Source of the DNA: a virus | Reading direction: 5' to 3' (one strand) | IMG/VR virus record: IMGVR_UViG_3300042564_002756 | Span: 1 to 64,000 of that record | Length of the DNA: 64,000 bases | Part shown: piece by piece, positions 48,855 to 56,918 of the stretch | How the letters are laid out: every line of letters starts with the position of its first letter | Position numbering within the stretch: position 1 is the first letter of the stretch | Notes under the pieces: model-generated | Databases searched by the model: none | Told to the model about the DNA's origin: nothing | The model's input: only the letters and a program-made list of their open reading frames with translations | Position numbers and translations under genes: made by a program

Positions 48855-49025
48855 TTAATCGAAGAAGTTACCTTCAATCCACTTAAATTCTTTATGAGTG
48901 CAGTGCATCCAAGCACCTGGATGGTTCACTTCCAAATTACGATTGGCCTCGGCCATCGCTTTGAGATGAGTTTCTGCTTCAGTGACGAATTTCTGGTTGC
49001 CGGCGTAGAATATAAAAGTTGTCAT
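48855..49025 (-). CDS. Small protein
   Basis: 56 residues (MTTFIFYAGNQKFVTEAETH to FKWIEGNFFD), ending TAA four bases before the next promoter's -35. Beta-alpha pattern; no family. ATG 49025 has a weak ribosome-binding site. Confidence 0.55.
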   Translation of the reverse strand: MTTFIFYAGNQKFVTEAETHLKAMAEANRNLEVNHPGAWMHCTHKEFKWIEGNFFD

Positions 49026-49037
49026 CGTGTTTTCCTA

Positions 49038-49232
49038 TTACCAGTGATGTTGAGCAGCAGCGCCGAGTTGAATTTCACGAATCTCAAACGACTCAGAACC
49101 GCGCAACTCGGGGTAGTGAGCGGTCTCGAACACTTCTGAAGCGGCAGTCGCAGCATCGGCGGACGAATAGACTCCGAGGATCATCTCGCCTTCGTAGGCA
49201 GTTGAGAGCATAAGTGCATATACAGTCGTCAT
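49038..49232 (-). CDS. Small conserved-looking protein
   Basis: 64 residues (TTVYALMLSTAYEGEMILGV). Resembles the small 'xVYxLx...YEGxxxxGVYS' phage proteins, which are usually uncharacterised. Own early promoter (49265-49293). Confidence 0.55.
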   Translation of the reverse strand: MTTVYALMLSTAYEGEMILGVYSSADAATAASEVFETAHYPELRGSESFEIREIQLGAAAQHHW

Positions 49233-49264
49233 ATCGTGTTCTCTTTCAGTTACCTTATAGAATC

Positions 49265-49293
49265 AGTATAAACTATTTGAAAGCATTTGTCAA
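49265..49293 (-). promoter_or_regulatory. Early promoter, standard cassette
   Basis: TTGACA-17-TATACTGATTCTATAAGG; TGA of the -35 is the stop of the gene at 49290. Confidence 0.75.
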
Positions 49294-49499
49294 CCACAAA
49301 GTTTAGCTTCAACTTCTTTAATATGCTTACAACGTTTGAAAGACACGCAATCACAAGTAAAACCATGCGATCCCATGATTACCTTGTATGTCTTGTCACC
49401 CTTTGACGAAAGGATATTCCAGCACATTCCGATAGCAAAGTGACATTTGGTGGCAATTTCAGTTGACGGCCAAGACTTCGGACCAGTTTTATATGCCAT
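49290..49499 (-). CDS. SWIM-type zinc finger protein
   Basis: 69 residues. FTCDCVSFKRCKHIKEVEA has the CxC-xn-CxH pattern of SWIM zinc fingers, which bind DNA or proteins and occur in transposases, MULE and RecX-related proteins. No further domain. Function unknown. Confidence 0.65.
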   Translation of the reverse strand: MAYKTGPKSWPSTEIATKCHFAIGMCWNILSSKGDKTYKVIMGSHGFTCDCVSFKRCKHIKEVEAKLCG

Positions 49500-49519
49500 A
49501 GTAAAACCTCAGTTAACTA

Positions 49520-49873
49520 TCAGATACCAAGAACTTCTCGTTCTTCAACTGTTAGTTTTGAAATAGCTGATGCTTTGAGTTCTGCTTTGCGGTGTAGTGC
49601 AGCTTCTAGCTTTAGTCGAGTTTCATCTGCAGCTTTATGCTTTTTCCACCATGTTTCGACCTTTTTTCGTGTAACTCCAGCTTCTTTCCAATCGACATTA
49701 GAAAGCCAGAGTGGCAACATGTCACTGATTTGGTCTTTACCTTCAAGTGCGGTGAATAGACCGCACAGAACTGCTTCAAAATCAGAAAGTTCCATTCCAT
49801 GACGATTTTCACGAGGAGTGGTAAGATTACGAGTACGAGTATCAGTCGGACCCCAGCCGTCTCTGCAAGGCAT
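49520..49873 (-). CDS. Conserved hypothetical phage protein
   Basis: 117 residues. Begins MPCRDGWGPTDTRTRNL, a pattern seen in large phages, then helical, charged C-terminus (LKLEAALHRKAELKA). No domain recognised. Promoter at 49909 lacks a -35. Confidence 0.6.
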   Translation of the reverse strand: MPCRDGWGPTDTRTRNLTTPRENRHGMELSDFEAVLCGLFTALEGKDQISDMLPLWLSNVDWKEAGVTRKKVETWWKKHKAADETRLKLEAALHRKAELKASAISKLTVEEREVLGI

Positions 49874-49908
49874 TTGATTTCTCCTTTATTGGTTACCTTA
49901 TAGAATCA

Positions 49909-49914
49909 GTATAA
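49909..49914 (-). promoter_or_regulatory. Degenerate copy of the early promoter
   Basis: TATACTGATTCTATAAGG is present but the -35 position (49932-49937) reads TCATGT, because the 3' end of the 49920 gene occupies it. Probably weak or inactive; read-through from 50314 could serve 49520. Confidence 0.4.
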
Positions 49915-49919
49915 ATTAT

Positions 49920-50282
49920 TTAAGCTGCAAACATGAATTTTGCCATGTCTTCGGCACACTTGTAGCGCTTGCCGTCAGCAGCTTTGAGATATATGAAAGG
50001 CATTTTGTGTGCACGAGTGTTATAACCAACAAGTTCATCACCTTTGGTATTTTTCAGTTTCAAACCTTTGAGTTTAATCATGGTTTCAAGCATCGAATCG
50101 GCTCGAGTCTTAGCACCGAGAACTTTAGCGGTCACTTTAATCTCAACTTCAGCTTCGGTGAACTTCATATTGCCGACAGCAATTTCAAGATTTGAGTCGA
50201 TACCATATTTGCTCAGGAGTGTGGACATCTCAGCGCGAAGGTTGTTGAGGTTTTTGCGGTCGAATTTTGCGAACTTGGTCAT
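49920..50282 (-). CDS. Conserved hypothetical phage protein
   Basis: 120 residues. Basic and mixed alpha/beta (KFAKFDRKNLNNLRAEMSTL; GKRYKCAEDMAKFM). No motif of known function. Own early promoter (50314-50342). Confidence 0.6.
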   Translation of the reverse strand: MTKFAKFDRKNLNNLRAEMSTLLSKYGIDSNLEIAVGNMKFTEAEVEIKVTAKVLGAKTRADSMLETMIKLKGLKLKNTKGDELVGYNTRAHKMPFIYLKAADGKRYKCAEDMAKFMFAA

Positions 50283-50313
50283 TTTGATTCTCTCTGTGTT
50301 ACCTTATAGAATC

Positions 50314-50342
50314 AGTATAAACTATTTGTAAGCAAATGTCAA
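50314..50342 (-). promoter_or_regulatory. Early promoter, standard cassette
   Basis: TTGACA-17-TATACTGATTCTATAAGG upstream of the 49920 gene. Confidence 0.75.
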
Positions 50343-50345
50343 CAA

Positions 50346-51002
50346 TCAGAGTGAAACTTTTTCACGAAGTTCGATAAATTTTGGTAACCAGTCACGTGCT
50401 TTCTCCACAAAGATCTGAGCAGGTGCATCATCTACTGTCATAACAATGACAATGTTCTTTGGCAGAATACCAAGCCGCTCATAGACCATATAAGAATAAC
50501 ATGACGCTTGCATAAAGTATCCATGGATCGAGTCTCGGTCTTTTGCTCGTTTGGATGTTTTGAAGTCGATAATTGCATACTCACCATCCCATTTTGCAAG
50601 ACAATCAACCCGTCCTGCAACTCTTAATTTGTCAGAATACAGTGGAAGTTCTAATCCACCGACAATTGTAATGTGCTTATCTAGATATGGCTTGATGTAA
50701 TTAAAGCTTGCAATATTTGCAGGCATGTGACCTTTCTTGTAGTCAGGCCGATTCTTTAGGTAATGTTCCGCAATTTCATGGACTGCAGTCCCTCGGCGGG
50801 ATGCTTGACCTGAAACTTTGGCTACTTGTTCTTCACCAACTCTGGCTTTCCAATCTTCCATCCACGATTTATCAGAACCAGCACCTAAAATTGTAGTTAC
50901 GGATGGATACTTATTTCCTTCAGGTGTTGTGTAGAAACGGCCATTTTCAGTTGTTTCTGCACTCAATTCTGGTAATTCAATACCAGACATATGTTCAAAC
51001 AT
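50346..51002 (-). CDS. PD-(D/E)XK exonuclease (Cas4/RecB-like)
   Basis: 218 residues. RGTAVHEIAEHYL (His 75), GGLELPL (Glu 118), VAGRVDCLAKW (Asp 133), AIIDFKTSKR (Asp 146, Lys 148) and YFMQASCYSYM form a complete PD-(D/E)XK active site of the RecB/Cas4-like exonuclease class. Probably acts in DNA recombination or host DNA degradation. Two bases separate it from the Acb1-like gene. Confidence 0.75.
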   Translation of the reverse strand: MFEHMSGIELPELSAETTENGRFYTTPEGNKYPSVTTILGAGSDKSWMEDWKARVGEEQVAKVSGQASRRGTAVHEIAEHYLKNRPDYKKGHMPANIASFNYIKPYLDKHITIVGGLELPLYSDKLRVAGRVDCLAKWDGEYAIIDFKTSKRAKDRDSIHGYFMQASCYSYMVYERLGILPKNIVIVMTVDDAPAQIFVEKARDWLPKFIELREKVSL

Positions 51003-51003
51003 G

Positions 51004-51483
51004 TTATTCCTCTATGTCTTCAATTATCAATTTATCATATTTTGGTTTGAAGTCGGGTAGTTCTATATCACTTACATCTCTTTGTTCTTTTGCATATGAA
51101 AGTGAAATATGTGGCTGATATGAAGGCCACTTATCTTCCAAACCGAGACTTTCATACTGTTCTCTTAGATCTTTGATACCGCCTGAAAGTTCTATTGAAA
51201 ATACTGGAATATCTTTATCATCACCAAGAAACTTGATCCCAGTGATTATGACTTCAGTTGGAGTAATATTCTGTTCTTTATTACGAATGTTACTCTCATT
51301 AGTACTATAAAACACTGTCGTGTGAAAGTCAAACTCTTTCGGGTCTTGTTTATCACCATTGTATTTGGCAGATAGATCAAATCTATTCTTTGTTGCCCAG
51401 TCTCTTAATTTATCTTGTGACTCTTTATCATATTGAACAGAAACGTATTTCCGTTTTGCCATAAATTCTTTTAATGTTTTCAT
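51004..51483 (-). CDS. 2H phosphoesterase, Acb1-like (T4 57B-like)
   Basis: 159 residues. Two catalytic HxT/S motifs: FHTTVFYS (His 54) and PHISLSY (His 125). The N-terminus TLKEFMAKRKYVSV resembles that of T4 57B, now known as Acb1, which cleaves cyclic nucleotide signals of CBASS immunity. The motif layout and length (T4 57B ~150) fit. A different 2H role (RNA 2',3'-cyclic phosphate) is possible. Confidence 0.65.
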   Translation of the reverse strand: MKTLKEFMAKRKYVSVQYDKESQDKLRDWATKNRFDLSAKYNGDKQDPKEFDFHTTVFYSTNESNIRNKEQNITPTEVIITGIKFLGDDKDIPVFSIELSGGIKDLREQYESLGLEDKWPSYQPHISLSYAKEQRDVSDIELPDFKPKYDKLIIEDIEE

Positions 51484-51876
51484 TTATACCGCCACACTTG
51501 GTCCGCCAATAAACACCTTTGATGATCCAGTACTTATTGTATGGTCAAAAGATGTTCCTGTATTAAATTTACTTCCTATACGAACTGCTTTCTTTCCACC
51601 TATTGATACTTTACCAGCACATAGTGAAGTAGTGGGTGCATGAAATACTGGAGCAGGTACACAGGGTAAGCCATCAGGGTGTGAAGCCATAGCATCACCT
51701 TCTACCGCGACTAATTTGCCCTGTACAAATACTTTTGAATTGCTAGTTGATGCTGTTACTTGTGTACTTGAGACACTCCACGTCCAATATGGAGGTGGAG
51801 CACACTGAGGACCTTTAGTCCCATCAGTACAAGCTATTTGACTCTCACCGAGAGCAAATGCGAAAGATTCTCCCAT
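51484..51876 (-). CDS. 5.4: PAAR-domain spike tip protein (gp5.4-like)
   Basis: 130 residues. Glycine-rich PAAR pattern: SKVFVQGKLVAVEGDAMASH, PHDG-like metal region (SHPDGLPC), then KVSIGGKKAVRIGSKFN and DHTISTGSSKVFIGG. Such proteins cap the tail spike. Unusual here as it sits in the minus-strand array, next to the Acb1-like gene, rather than with tail genes. Confidence 0.75.
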   Translation of the reverse strand: MGESFAFALGESQIACTDGTKGPQCAPPPYWTWSVSSTQVTASTSNSKVFVQGKLVAVEGDAMASHPDGLPCVPAPVFHAPTTSLCAGKVSIGGKKAVRIGSKFNTGTSFDHTISTGSSKVFIGGPSVAV

Positions 51877-51920
51877 ATGTTAATTGGAGAGGCTTTCACC
51901 TCTCCAACTCCTTCTTTAAA

Positions 51921-52664
51921 TTACGCTGCTTCTAGTTGTTCTTCGGCAATAATAAATTCTTTTACTAGTCCACTTCTAACAATATCATCTACAGTAAATT
52001 CAATTGTTTCGAAGCAATCTGTGCTCATTTTGTCAATAACTTTTTTAAAGTGTCTTAGACCTGAAACATCTAGTCTATTTTTTGATGTTGCAAGATCATC
52101 CTGTTTCGTGTCACCGCAAAGAATAATTCTGGAACTTTCTCCGACTCTCGTCATAATTGTTCTAAGTTCATCCCATCTCATATTTTGGCATTCATCAACA
52201 ATAATAAGAGCATTGTCAAATGTCAAACCCCTAATAAAGGATGTACTCATAAATCGAATCATATTTTTCTGCTTCATGATTTGATATGCATCACCTCGTT
52301 CAAACAGATCATTTACAATATCAACATATGGTGCTTCAAAATACGACATCTTTTCCTGTGCACCACCCGGCATGTGACCTTGTTCACGTGATTGAACAGA
52401 TGATCTAACGACTATAATCTCCTTGTATTGTTTTTTTGCCATAACGTCTTTAAGTGCCAAATAGAGAGAAATGTAAGTTTTTCCGGTACCTGCCGAACCT
52501 ACTGCCAAAATATTCTTGCCATTATTATATGCATCAAATAATTTTGTTTGCGTATCTGTAATAGGTTCAATCCGTTTCATGCCAAATTTTGTATCTATCA
52601 GATAATCAGTTTCTCTAACGACTTGGGTTCTTTTTGTTTTTGTCAGACGTTTTCTAGTTGACAT
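51921..52664 (-). CDS. phoH: PhoH-like ATPase
   Basis: 247 residues. Walker A GSAGTGKT (56-63), Walker B LIIVDECQNM and the RSSVQSREQGHMPG motif are PhoH-family hallmarks. Common in marine T4-like phages; exact role unknown (RNA/DNA helicase-like ATPase). Confidence 0.85.
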   Translation of the reverse strand: MSTRKRLTKTKRTQVVRETDYLIDTKFGMKRIEPITDTQTKLFDAYNNGKNILAVGSAGTGKTYISLYLALKDVMAKKQYKEIIVVRSSVQSREQGHMPGGAQEKMSYFEAPYVDIVNDLFERGDAYQIMKQKNMIRFMSTSFIRGLTFDNALIIVDECQNMRWDELRTIMTRVGESSRIILCGDTKQDDLATSKNRLDVSGLRHFKKVIDKMSTDCFETIEFTVDDIVRSGLVKEFIIAEEQLEAA

Positions 52665-52694
52665 GTAAACTCCTGTTATTGATTAAGAGTAAAT

Positions 52695-52931
52695 TTAAAA
52701 CGTATTGATACTATCCTTCTTATGATGGTGTCTTACGTTCCTTAGAACATCACGAAAACCGTCGTCGGGCTTTCTTATCCCAAGACGGACCGGGTCACCG
52801 AATCCCGGAAACTTATTAAAAATTTGTGTGATATGAGAATTGTCTTCTAAATAACCCGCAAGTTCTGAGTATTTCAGAACTACTTCAAACTCTTCTTGAG
52901 TGTTGTCATTTCGCATAGAGTAGATTGGCAT
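52695..52931 (-). CDS. FmdB-like protein without zinc cysteines
   Basis: 78 residues. MPIYSMRNDNTQEEFEVVLK and KKPDxGFRDVLRN-type end (RKPDDGFRDVLRNVRHHHKK) match the T4-like phage group related to FmdB zinc-ribbon proteins, but no cysteine is present. A ribosome-binding site GGAG precedes the ATG. Confidence 0.55.
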   Translation of the reverse strand: MPIYSMRNDNTQEEFEVVLKYSELAGYLEDNSHITQIFNKFPGFGDPVRLGIRKPDDGFRDVLRNVRHHHKKDSINTF

Positions 52932-52943
52932 TTAGTCTCCTAT

Positions 52944-52976
52944 AAAAAAATGGGGTCGGCTTTGTAGACCGACCCC
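52944..52976 (-). terminator. Intrinsic terminator, minus strand
   Basis: GGGGTCGG (52952-52959) pairs with CCGACCCC (52969-52976); read leftwards the stem is followed by ATTTTTTT. Separates the HAD-protein gene at 53012 from the FmdB-like gene. Confidence 0.8.
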
Positions 52977-53011
52977 GTATCAAAATATCATTATTCCTAC
53001 GATCTACAAGT

Positions 53012-53623
53012 TTATTTATACCAATTATGATTTTCCGAACCATCAATTAGTGAATAAATTTGCTTCCAGTTATCAACTCTTTTGATCCTTGAATTAACTG
53101 CATCATTTGCATTATAGTGATGGTTTACTAAAATACAGCGCATGTTATAGTCTAGACCATATTCTGCATTCTTTGTAAGATCTTCCAACCAGAAACAATC
53201 TGTATCTTTGTATTCCTTAAGAAGTTCCTTTTTATTTTTGGATGAACCACAAAGAATTAATTGTTCGAATGTTGTTTTACCAAATAGATTGTGAATATTT
53301 TCCATCCGAGCTTCATACATATCCTGTGTATTAGGGATTGCAGAGATACAATGAAAAACATATCCATGTTCCTCGTGTAGTTTTCGGATATACTTGATTG
53401 CATCTTTGAAAGGTGCTAGTCGTTTAAGTGCAGCACTTTCATTGAAGGCTTGTGTTAGCATTTCAGCTTCACTAGATGAGATACCATACATATCTTCAAT
53501 ATCATAGCAACCCATTTTCAGGATTTTATAACCATTTGCAATCATCCATTTATGGAAACCTGGTTCCCAATATCCGCATACACCATCATAATCTGTGACA
53601 ATTACATTTCCATAAACTTGCAT
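53012..53623 (-). CDS. HAD-superfamily hydrolase
   Basis: 203 residues. Motif I VTDYDGVCGYW with Asp 11 and Asp 13; FHCISAI and FWLEDL as motifs II and IV. Probably a phosphatase of nucleotides or sugar phosphates. One-base overlap with the deoxynucleotidase gene (TAATG). Confidence 0.65.
   Translation of the reverse strand: MQVYGNVIVTDYDGVCGYWEPGFHKWMIANGYKILKMGCYDIEDMYGISSSEAEMLTQAFNESAALKRLAPFKDAIKYIRKLHEEHGYVFHCISAIPNTQDMYEARMENIHNLFGKTTFEQLILCGSSKNKKELLKEYKDTDCFWLEDLTKNAEYGLDYNMRCILVNHHYNANDAVNSRIKRVDNWKQIYSLIDGSENHNWYK
53013..53020 (-). promoter_or_regulatory. TATAAATA on the minus strand at the HAD gene end
   Basis: Exact late-type octamer at the stop of the HAD gene, upstream of the terminator and the FmdB-like gene. 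It may be chance because transcripts would run into the terminator. Confidence 0.3.
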
Positions 53624-54102
53624 TATTTTGATCCTAAACTTAAAGCAATGGCAAGATTGTGATTTGTTGTTTCAAAATCTTTGTGGTGAATTGCAAAACC
53701 ACCATGTTCAGCCCATGGAATACAGTTCTTTTCAAAATCATCAATAAGGACATCGCCGGGTGAATGCATAAACAAGCACTTATTCTTGCCACCCATCATC
53801 GGGATAACTGTGATATCAGGTGAAAGATGTTTATAAACCCACTGACGTTTCTGCACAGCAGCTACTGTATAGTTTGATTTTGGGCATGCAGTCAAAATGG
53901 TTGGATTCATATGCTCAACTGAACGAAAGAACTCAAGAGCACCTGGCATAAGCGGGAGATTACTAAAGAAATTTCCATGCCCGTTAATCCATTTCCAAAG
54001 TGTAGGATCATCAAGTTTATGGCTTTCGATTCCAAATGCTTCAAGAAAGTATTTGTCAAAGTCAGCCATCACACCGTCTAGGTCGATATAAAGCTTAGTC
54101 AT
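53623..54102 (-). CDS. 5'(3')-deoxyribonucleotidase (HAD, NT5C-like)
   Basis: 159 residues. YIDLDGVMADF with Asp 7 and Asp 9, TILTACPK and VLIDDFEKN are the HAD catalytic motifs of phage/bacterial NT5C enzymes that dephosphorylate deoxynucleoside monophosphates. Pairs with the following HAD gene by overlap. Confidence 0.75.
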   Translation of the reverse strand: MTKLYIDLDGVMADFDKYFLEAFGIESHKLDDPTLWKWINGHGNFFSNLPLMPGALEFFRSVEHMNPTILTACPKSNYTVAAVQKRQWVYKHLSPDITVIPMMGGKNKCLFMHSPGDVLIDDFEKNCIPWAEHGGFAIHHKDFETTNHNLAIALSLGSK

Positions 54103-54125
54103 AATATAGTATAACCTTTCAGGAA

Positions 54126-54281
54126 TTATTCATCTTCACGATCTTCAAACCGCGAAAGTTTTTCATTTGTTTTCTTGCGACGATTATCACGGCGTTCACG
54201 CAATTTACGATCCTTCTCGTAATCATCGTTACCCCACTCGTCGTCCCATTCTTCGCGGAACTTCTTGAAGGATTTAGTCAT
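54126..54281 (-). CDS. Small highly charged protein
   Basis: 51 residues (TKSFKKFREEWDDEWGNDDY to RFEDREDE). Alternating Lys/Arg and Asp/Glu, likely one long helix. Promoter with perfect -35 at 54311-54339 lies 30 bp upstream. No family recognised. Confidence 0.6.
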   Translation of the reverse strand: MTKSFKKFREEWDDEWGNDDYEKDRKLRERRDNRRKKTNEKLSRFEDREDE

Positions 54282-54310
54282 TTAGTGATTCCTTTTCCAT
54301 TTATAGATAT

Positions 54311-54339
54311 AATATATTATGATTCTTTTGATTTGTCAA
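54311..54339 (-). promoter_or_regulatory. Early promoter for the small charged gene
   Basis: TTGACA-17-TATATT within the end of the DUF6433 gene; not followed by the ACTGATTC element. Confidence 0.6.
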
Positions 54340-54760
54340 TAGTTTCTAGCGGAAACTCTTGTGGAAATGCAGTAATAACGACATTTTTTGACAAACCTTT
54401 TAGTGGTTTTTGTTCGATCATTTTGCAAAGAAGTTCCGCATCTTCATTATCCACATCTTCCAAAAGTGATATAAAGAGTTGTTCTCTCTTTACACTATTT
54501 AGATTATCATATCCACCACCTTTGACAAATATTCTTAGACGTCTTGCTTCTGCATATAACATACCTTCAACTCCAACATAGGAATTTTTCTTCCATGGTG
54601 GTGCTGTATTAGGAATCAAAAATTCCACATTTTTATCATATGTATATTTCAAAACTGTGCGAAGAGCAGGGTTATCGTGCTTTCTAAGCCAATCCACTTT
54701 TTCTTCCACAGTCTTTAATTCTGTTGCTTTATTTACAATTTCTGCTATTGAAAATCGCAT
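54317..54760 (-). CDS. DUF6433-like conserved T4-like protein
   Basis: 147 residues from ATG 54760, sharing one base with the RNase H stop (TGATG), with GGAGAC upstream. VDWLRKHDNPALRTVLKYTY, PPWKKNSYVGVEGMLYAEAR and LNSVKREQLFISLLEDVDNE are the conserved segments of this cyanophage/T4-like family. Unknown function, linked to RNase H genes. Confidence 0.7.
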   Translation of the reverse strand: MRFSIAEIVNKATELKTVEEKVDWLRKHDNPALRTVLKYTYDKNVEFLIPNTAPPWKKNSYVGVEGMLYAEARRLRIFVKGGGYDNLNSVKREQLFISLLEDVDNEDAELLCKMIEQKPLKGLSKNVVITAFPQEFPLETIDKSKES

Positions 54761-55617
54761 CAAAAGTCTCCAATATCTGTTATAAGGTTCTTTAGTTTAC
54801 GTGTTACAAAATAGTTAAATAGCGATGATCTACCTACTTCTTTCTCTTTTGCAAATTCTGTTAGAATTTGTTCTTTATAGTTGGCAGGAACTTCAGCAAG
54901 ATCAATCATTGTCTTGTTGCGGAAATATCTACTTTTGGTAGTTTCATCCATATGTTCAGGGCCCCTCATCAAGTCTTCCAGTCGCTTCGATGTAACGGCT
55001 TTTTGGCGTTCACCAACTACAATCGAATTGTCTGGAGACAAAATATTAGGAACTCCGTCACTGCCATCACCCCGGATAATGTGTTCAGCTAGATATTTAT
55101 TTGGTTCATTATTTTGAACCCACTTTTTCTGCACTGGATTGTATTGTTTGACATTTGCATATTTTTGCAGCTGGATATAGTCTTTATCTCCGGACAATAC
55201 CAAAATACTTTCAGTACCATTATTCATTTCCACGCCATATTTATGACAGATAGTACCGATAGTATCATCAGCTTCGCAGTGATCAAAGTGTAATACTTTG
55301 TATGGAAAAAACTCGTCTAGTTCTTCACGAATAGTATTGATGATACGGAATAATTCATTCCAATCAAGTTCAGACTCTTCACGAGATTTGCGGCGGCCTG
55401 CCTTGTAGTATGGAAAAATCTGACGGCGCCAAGACTTTTGACCATCTGCACAGATCACGAGTTCACCAAAATTTTCAGTAAACTTTTTTCGATTAGCTCG
55501 TAGGGAATTTAGAAACATATGACGAATTAAATTTTCGTCAATATCAACATTTGTATGATTACCAATACTCATAAAGAGTGAGGCAAGCATGACCTGGTTA
55601 TAGTCTACAAGTATCAT
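54760..55617 (-). CDS. rnh: T4-like RNase H (FEN1-type 5'-3' exonuclease)
   Basis: 285 residues (T4 Rnh: 305). MILVDYNQVMLASLF (Asp 5), YYKAGRRKSREES, HCEADDTIGTI and VLSGDKDYIQL hold the metal-binding acidic clusters of the FEN1 family. It removes RNA primers from Okazaki fragments. Confidence 0.88.
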   Translation of the reverse strand: MILVDYNQVMLASLFMSIGNHTNVDIDENLIRHMFLNSLRANRKKFTENFGELVICADGQKSWRRQIFPYYKAGRRKSREESELDWNELFRIINTIREELDEFFPYKVLHFDHCEADDTIGTICHKYGVEMNNGTESILVLSGDKDYIQLQKYANVKQYNPVQKKWVQNNEPNKYLAEHIIRGDGSDGVPNILSPDNSIVVGERQKAVTSKRLEDLMRGPEHMDETTKSRYFRNKTMIDLAEVPANYKEQILTEFAKEKEVGRSSLFNYFVTRKLKNLITDIGDF

Positions 55618-55651
55618 CCTATTTTATCCTTATTCAATTTTATACATAATA

Positions 55652-55679
55652 ACTATAACATACTTTAAGCAAATGTCAA
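55652..55679 (-). promoter_or_regulatory. Early promoter for rnh
   Basis: TTGACA-16-TATAGT. The TGA in the -35 is the stop of the gene at 55676. Confidence 0.65.
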
Positions 55680-55975
55680 CTATTTTCATCAGTGATAGTG
55701 AATACATTTCTTGCATAGTCCTGTAGAAAATGTTCTTCTTTTCTTAGATTTAATTGTAGTGATGTTATTGCTTCTTTCAATAAAATTATGGATGGCAGTA
55801 TTTCATTAAAATTCTCTTCGAGATTATAACCAAGTCTAACTAATGATTCAAGAGATGAACTTAAGATTGTATCAGTGATTACTTCTACTTCATAGTCCAG
55901 TTTAGGTTCTTGAATAGTTGTTGTGTTTGTTTTACTCAATCGTGATTTAAAATCAATTATTTCAGCCATTTCCAT
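55676..55975 (-). CDS. Small conserved hypothetical protein
   Basis: 99 residues. AEIIDFKSRLSKTNT then a helical C-terminus (LESLVRLGYNLEENFNEILP). Resembles unannotated small T4-like proteins near rnh. Overlaps the glycosyltransferase gene by 14 bp. Confidence 0.55.
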   Translation of the reverse strand: MEMAEIIDFKSRLSKTNTTTIQEPKLDYEVEVITDTILSSSLESLVRLGYNLEENFNEILPSIILLKEAITSLQLNLRKEEHFLQDYARNVFTITDENS

Positions 55976-56918
55976 TTAACTGCTTTAGAAGACTAATCCA
56001 TTTAGATTGAAAATGTGGTATCGAGTTTTTATTAAGTTCTCTGATTGTATCTGCAGAAAGTGCACTAATAAATCCAGGGTTTTTATGTTCTTGCTTTAGA
56101 AGTGACTTTGTCATTATATATGCAACATTTGCATGCATATTATGATTTTCAGTATAGTCATACATGACAGTTGCACCTCCTGCAGTTTCTGGGAGCGCAC
56201 CTAAACTTGGGTGTATTACTGTGCAGCCACACTTAATTGCTTCAATCATAGCAATACAAGATGTTTCAGTCCAAATGCAGGGATACAAAAATACATGTGA
56301 TTGCTTGAGTGCTGCAAGTACTTCTTCGTTTGATTTTGTTCCGTGATATGTAATCTTTGGATGTGTTTTCAAAGCATCAAAAAGTTTTTCATAATGTTTG
56401 TCACGTTCTTTCCAACCATAGATTTCAAAAGATGAGTAGACATCCAAGTGAATATTATCAAATTCTTTTGAAAGTGCATCAAAAATTGGATACAAAAGTT
56501 CCAGCCCGCGATGGGGTGTTGTGTGATATATAAACCGAATAGGACCAATCGGCCTTTCAATATATTCAAACTCAGTTTCAATGGCATTTTCAATTACAGA
56601 ACACATCGAATACGGAATACCATACATAGTAATATATTGATCTCTTTGCCAGTGTGAAACAAACACTAATTTTGAAAATTTATTCCACCCACCATTTAGA
56701 AGGATTTTATTCTCTGGATCGGCTGCCAAATCATGGCAATAAAAGATATTTTTAACATCATCATAAATTTGTCTAGGTCTAGAAAAATGGATGGCAAAAT
56801 TATCTAGTAGAGATGAGGGAACCGCCGCTAAAAGCCGATCCCTCATCATTTCAGTGCCACCTCTAGCGTTTCTAGATAGATCAGTATCTACTATTGCGCC
56901 TCGGTAAATACAACTCAT
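55962..56918 (-). CDS. GT4-like glycosyltransferase in the replication region
   Basis: 318 residues. NARGGTEMMRDRL, IFYCHDLAAD, VSHWQRDQY and TETSCIAMIEAIKCGCTVI followed by HPSLGALPE define a GT-B/GT4 enzyme with the acidic E-x7 signature (TETS...EAIKCG). It is away from the plus-strand glycan island, in a minus-strand block with rnh and dNMP kinase. Might act on DNA, nucleotides or cell surface; no target visible. Confidence 0.7.
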   Translation of the reverse strand: MSCIYRGAIVDTDLSRNARGGTEMMRDRLLAAVPSSLLDNFAIHFSRPRQIYDDVKNIFYCHDLAADPENKILLNGGWNKFSKLVFVSHWQRDQYITMYGIPYSMCSVIENAIETEFEYIERPIGPIRFIYHTTPHRGLELLYPIFDALSKEFDNIHLDVYSSFEIYGWKERDKHYEKLFDALKTHPKITYHGTKSNEEVLAALKQSHVFLYPCIWTETSCIAMIEAIKCGCTVIHPSLGALPETAGGATVMYDYTENHNMHANVAYIMTKSLLKQEHKNPGFISALSADTIRELNKNSIPHFQSKWISLLKQLNGNG

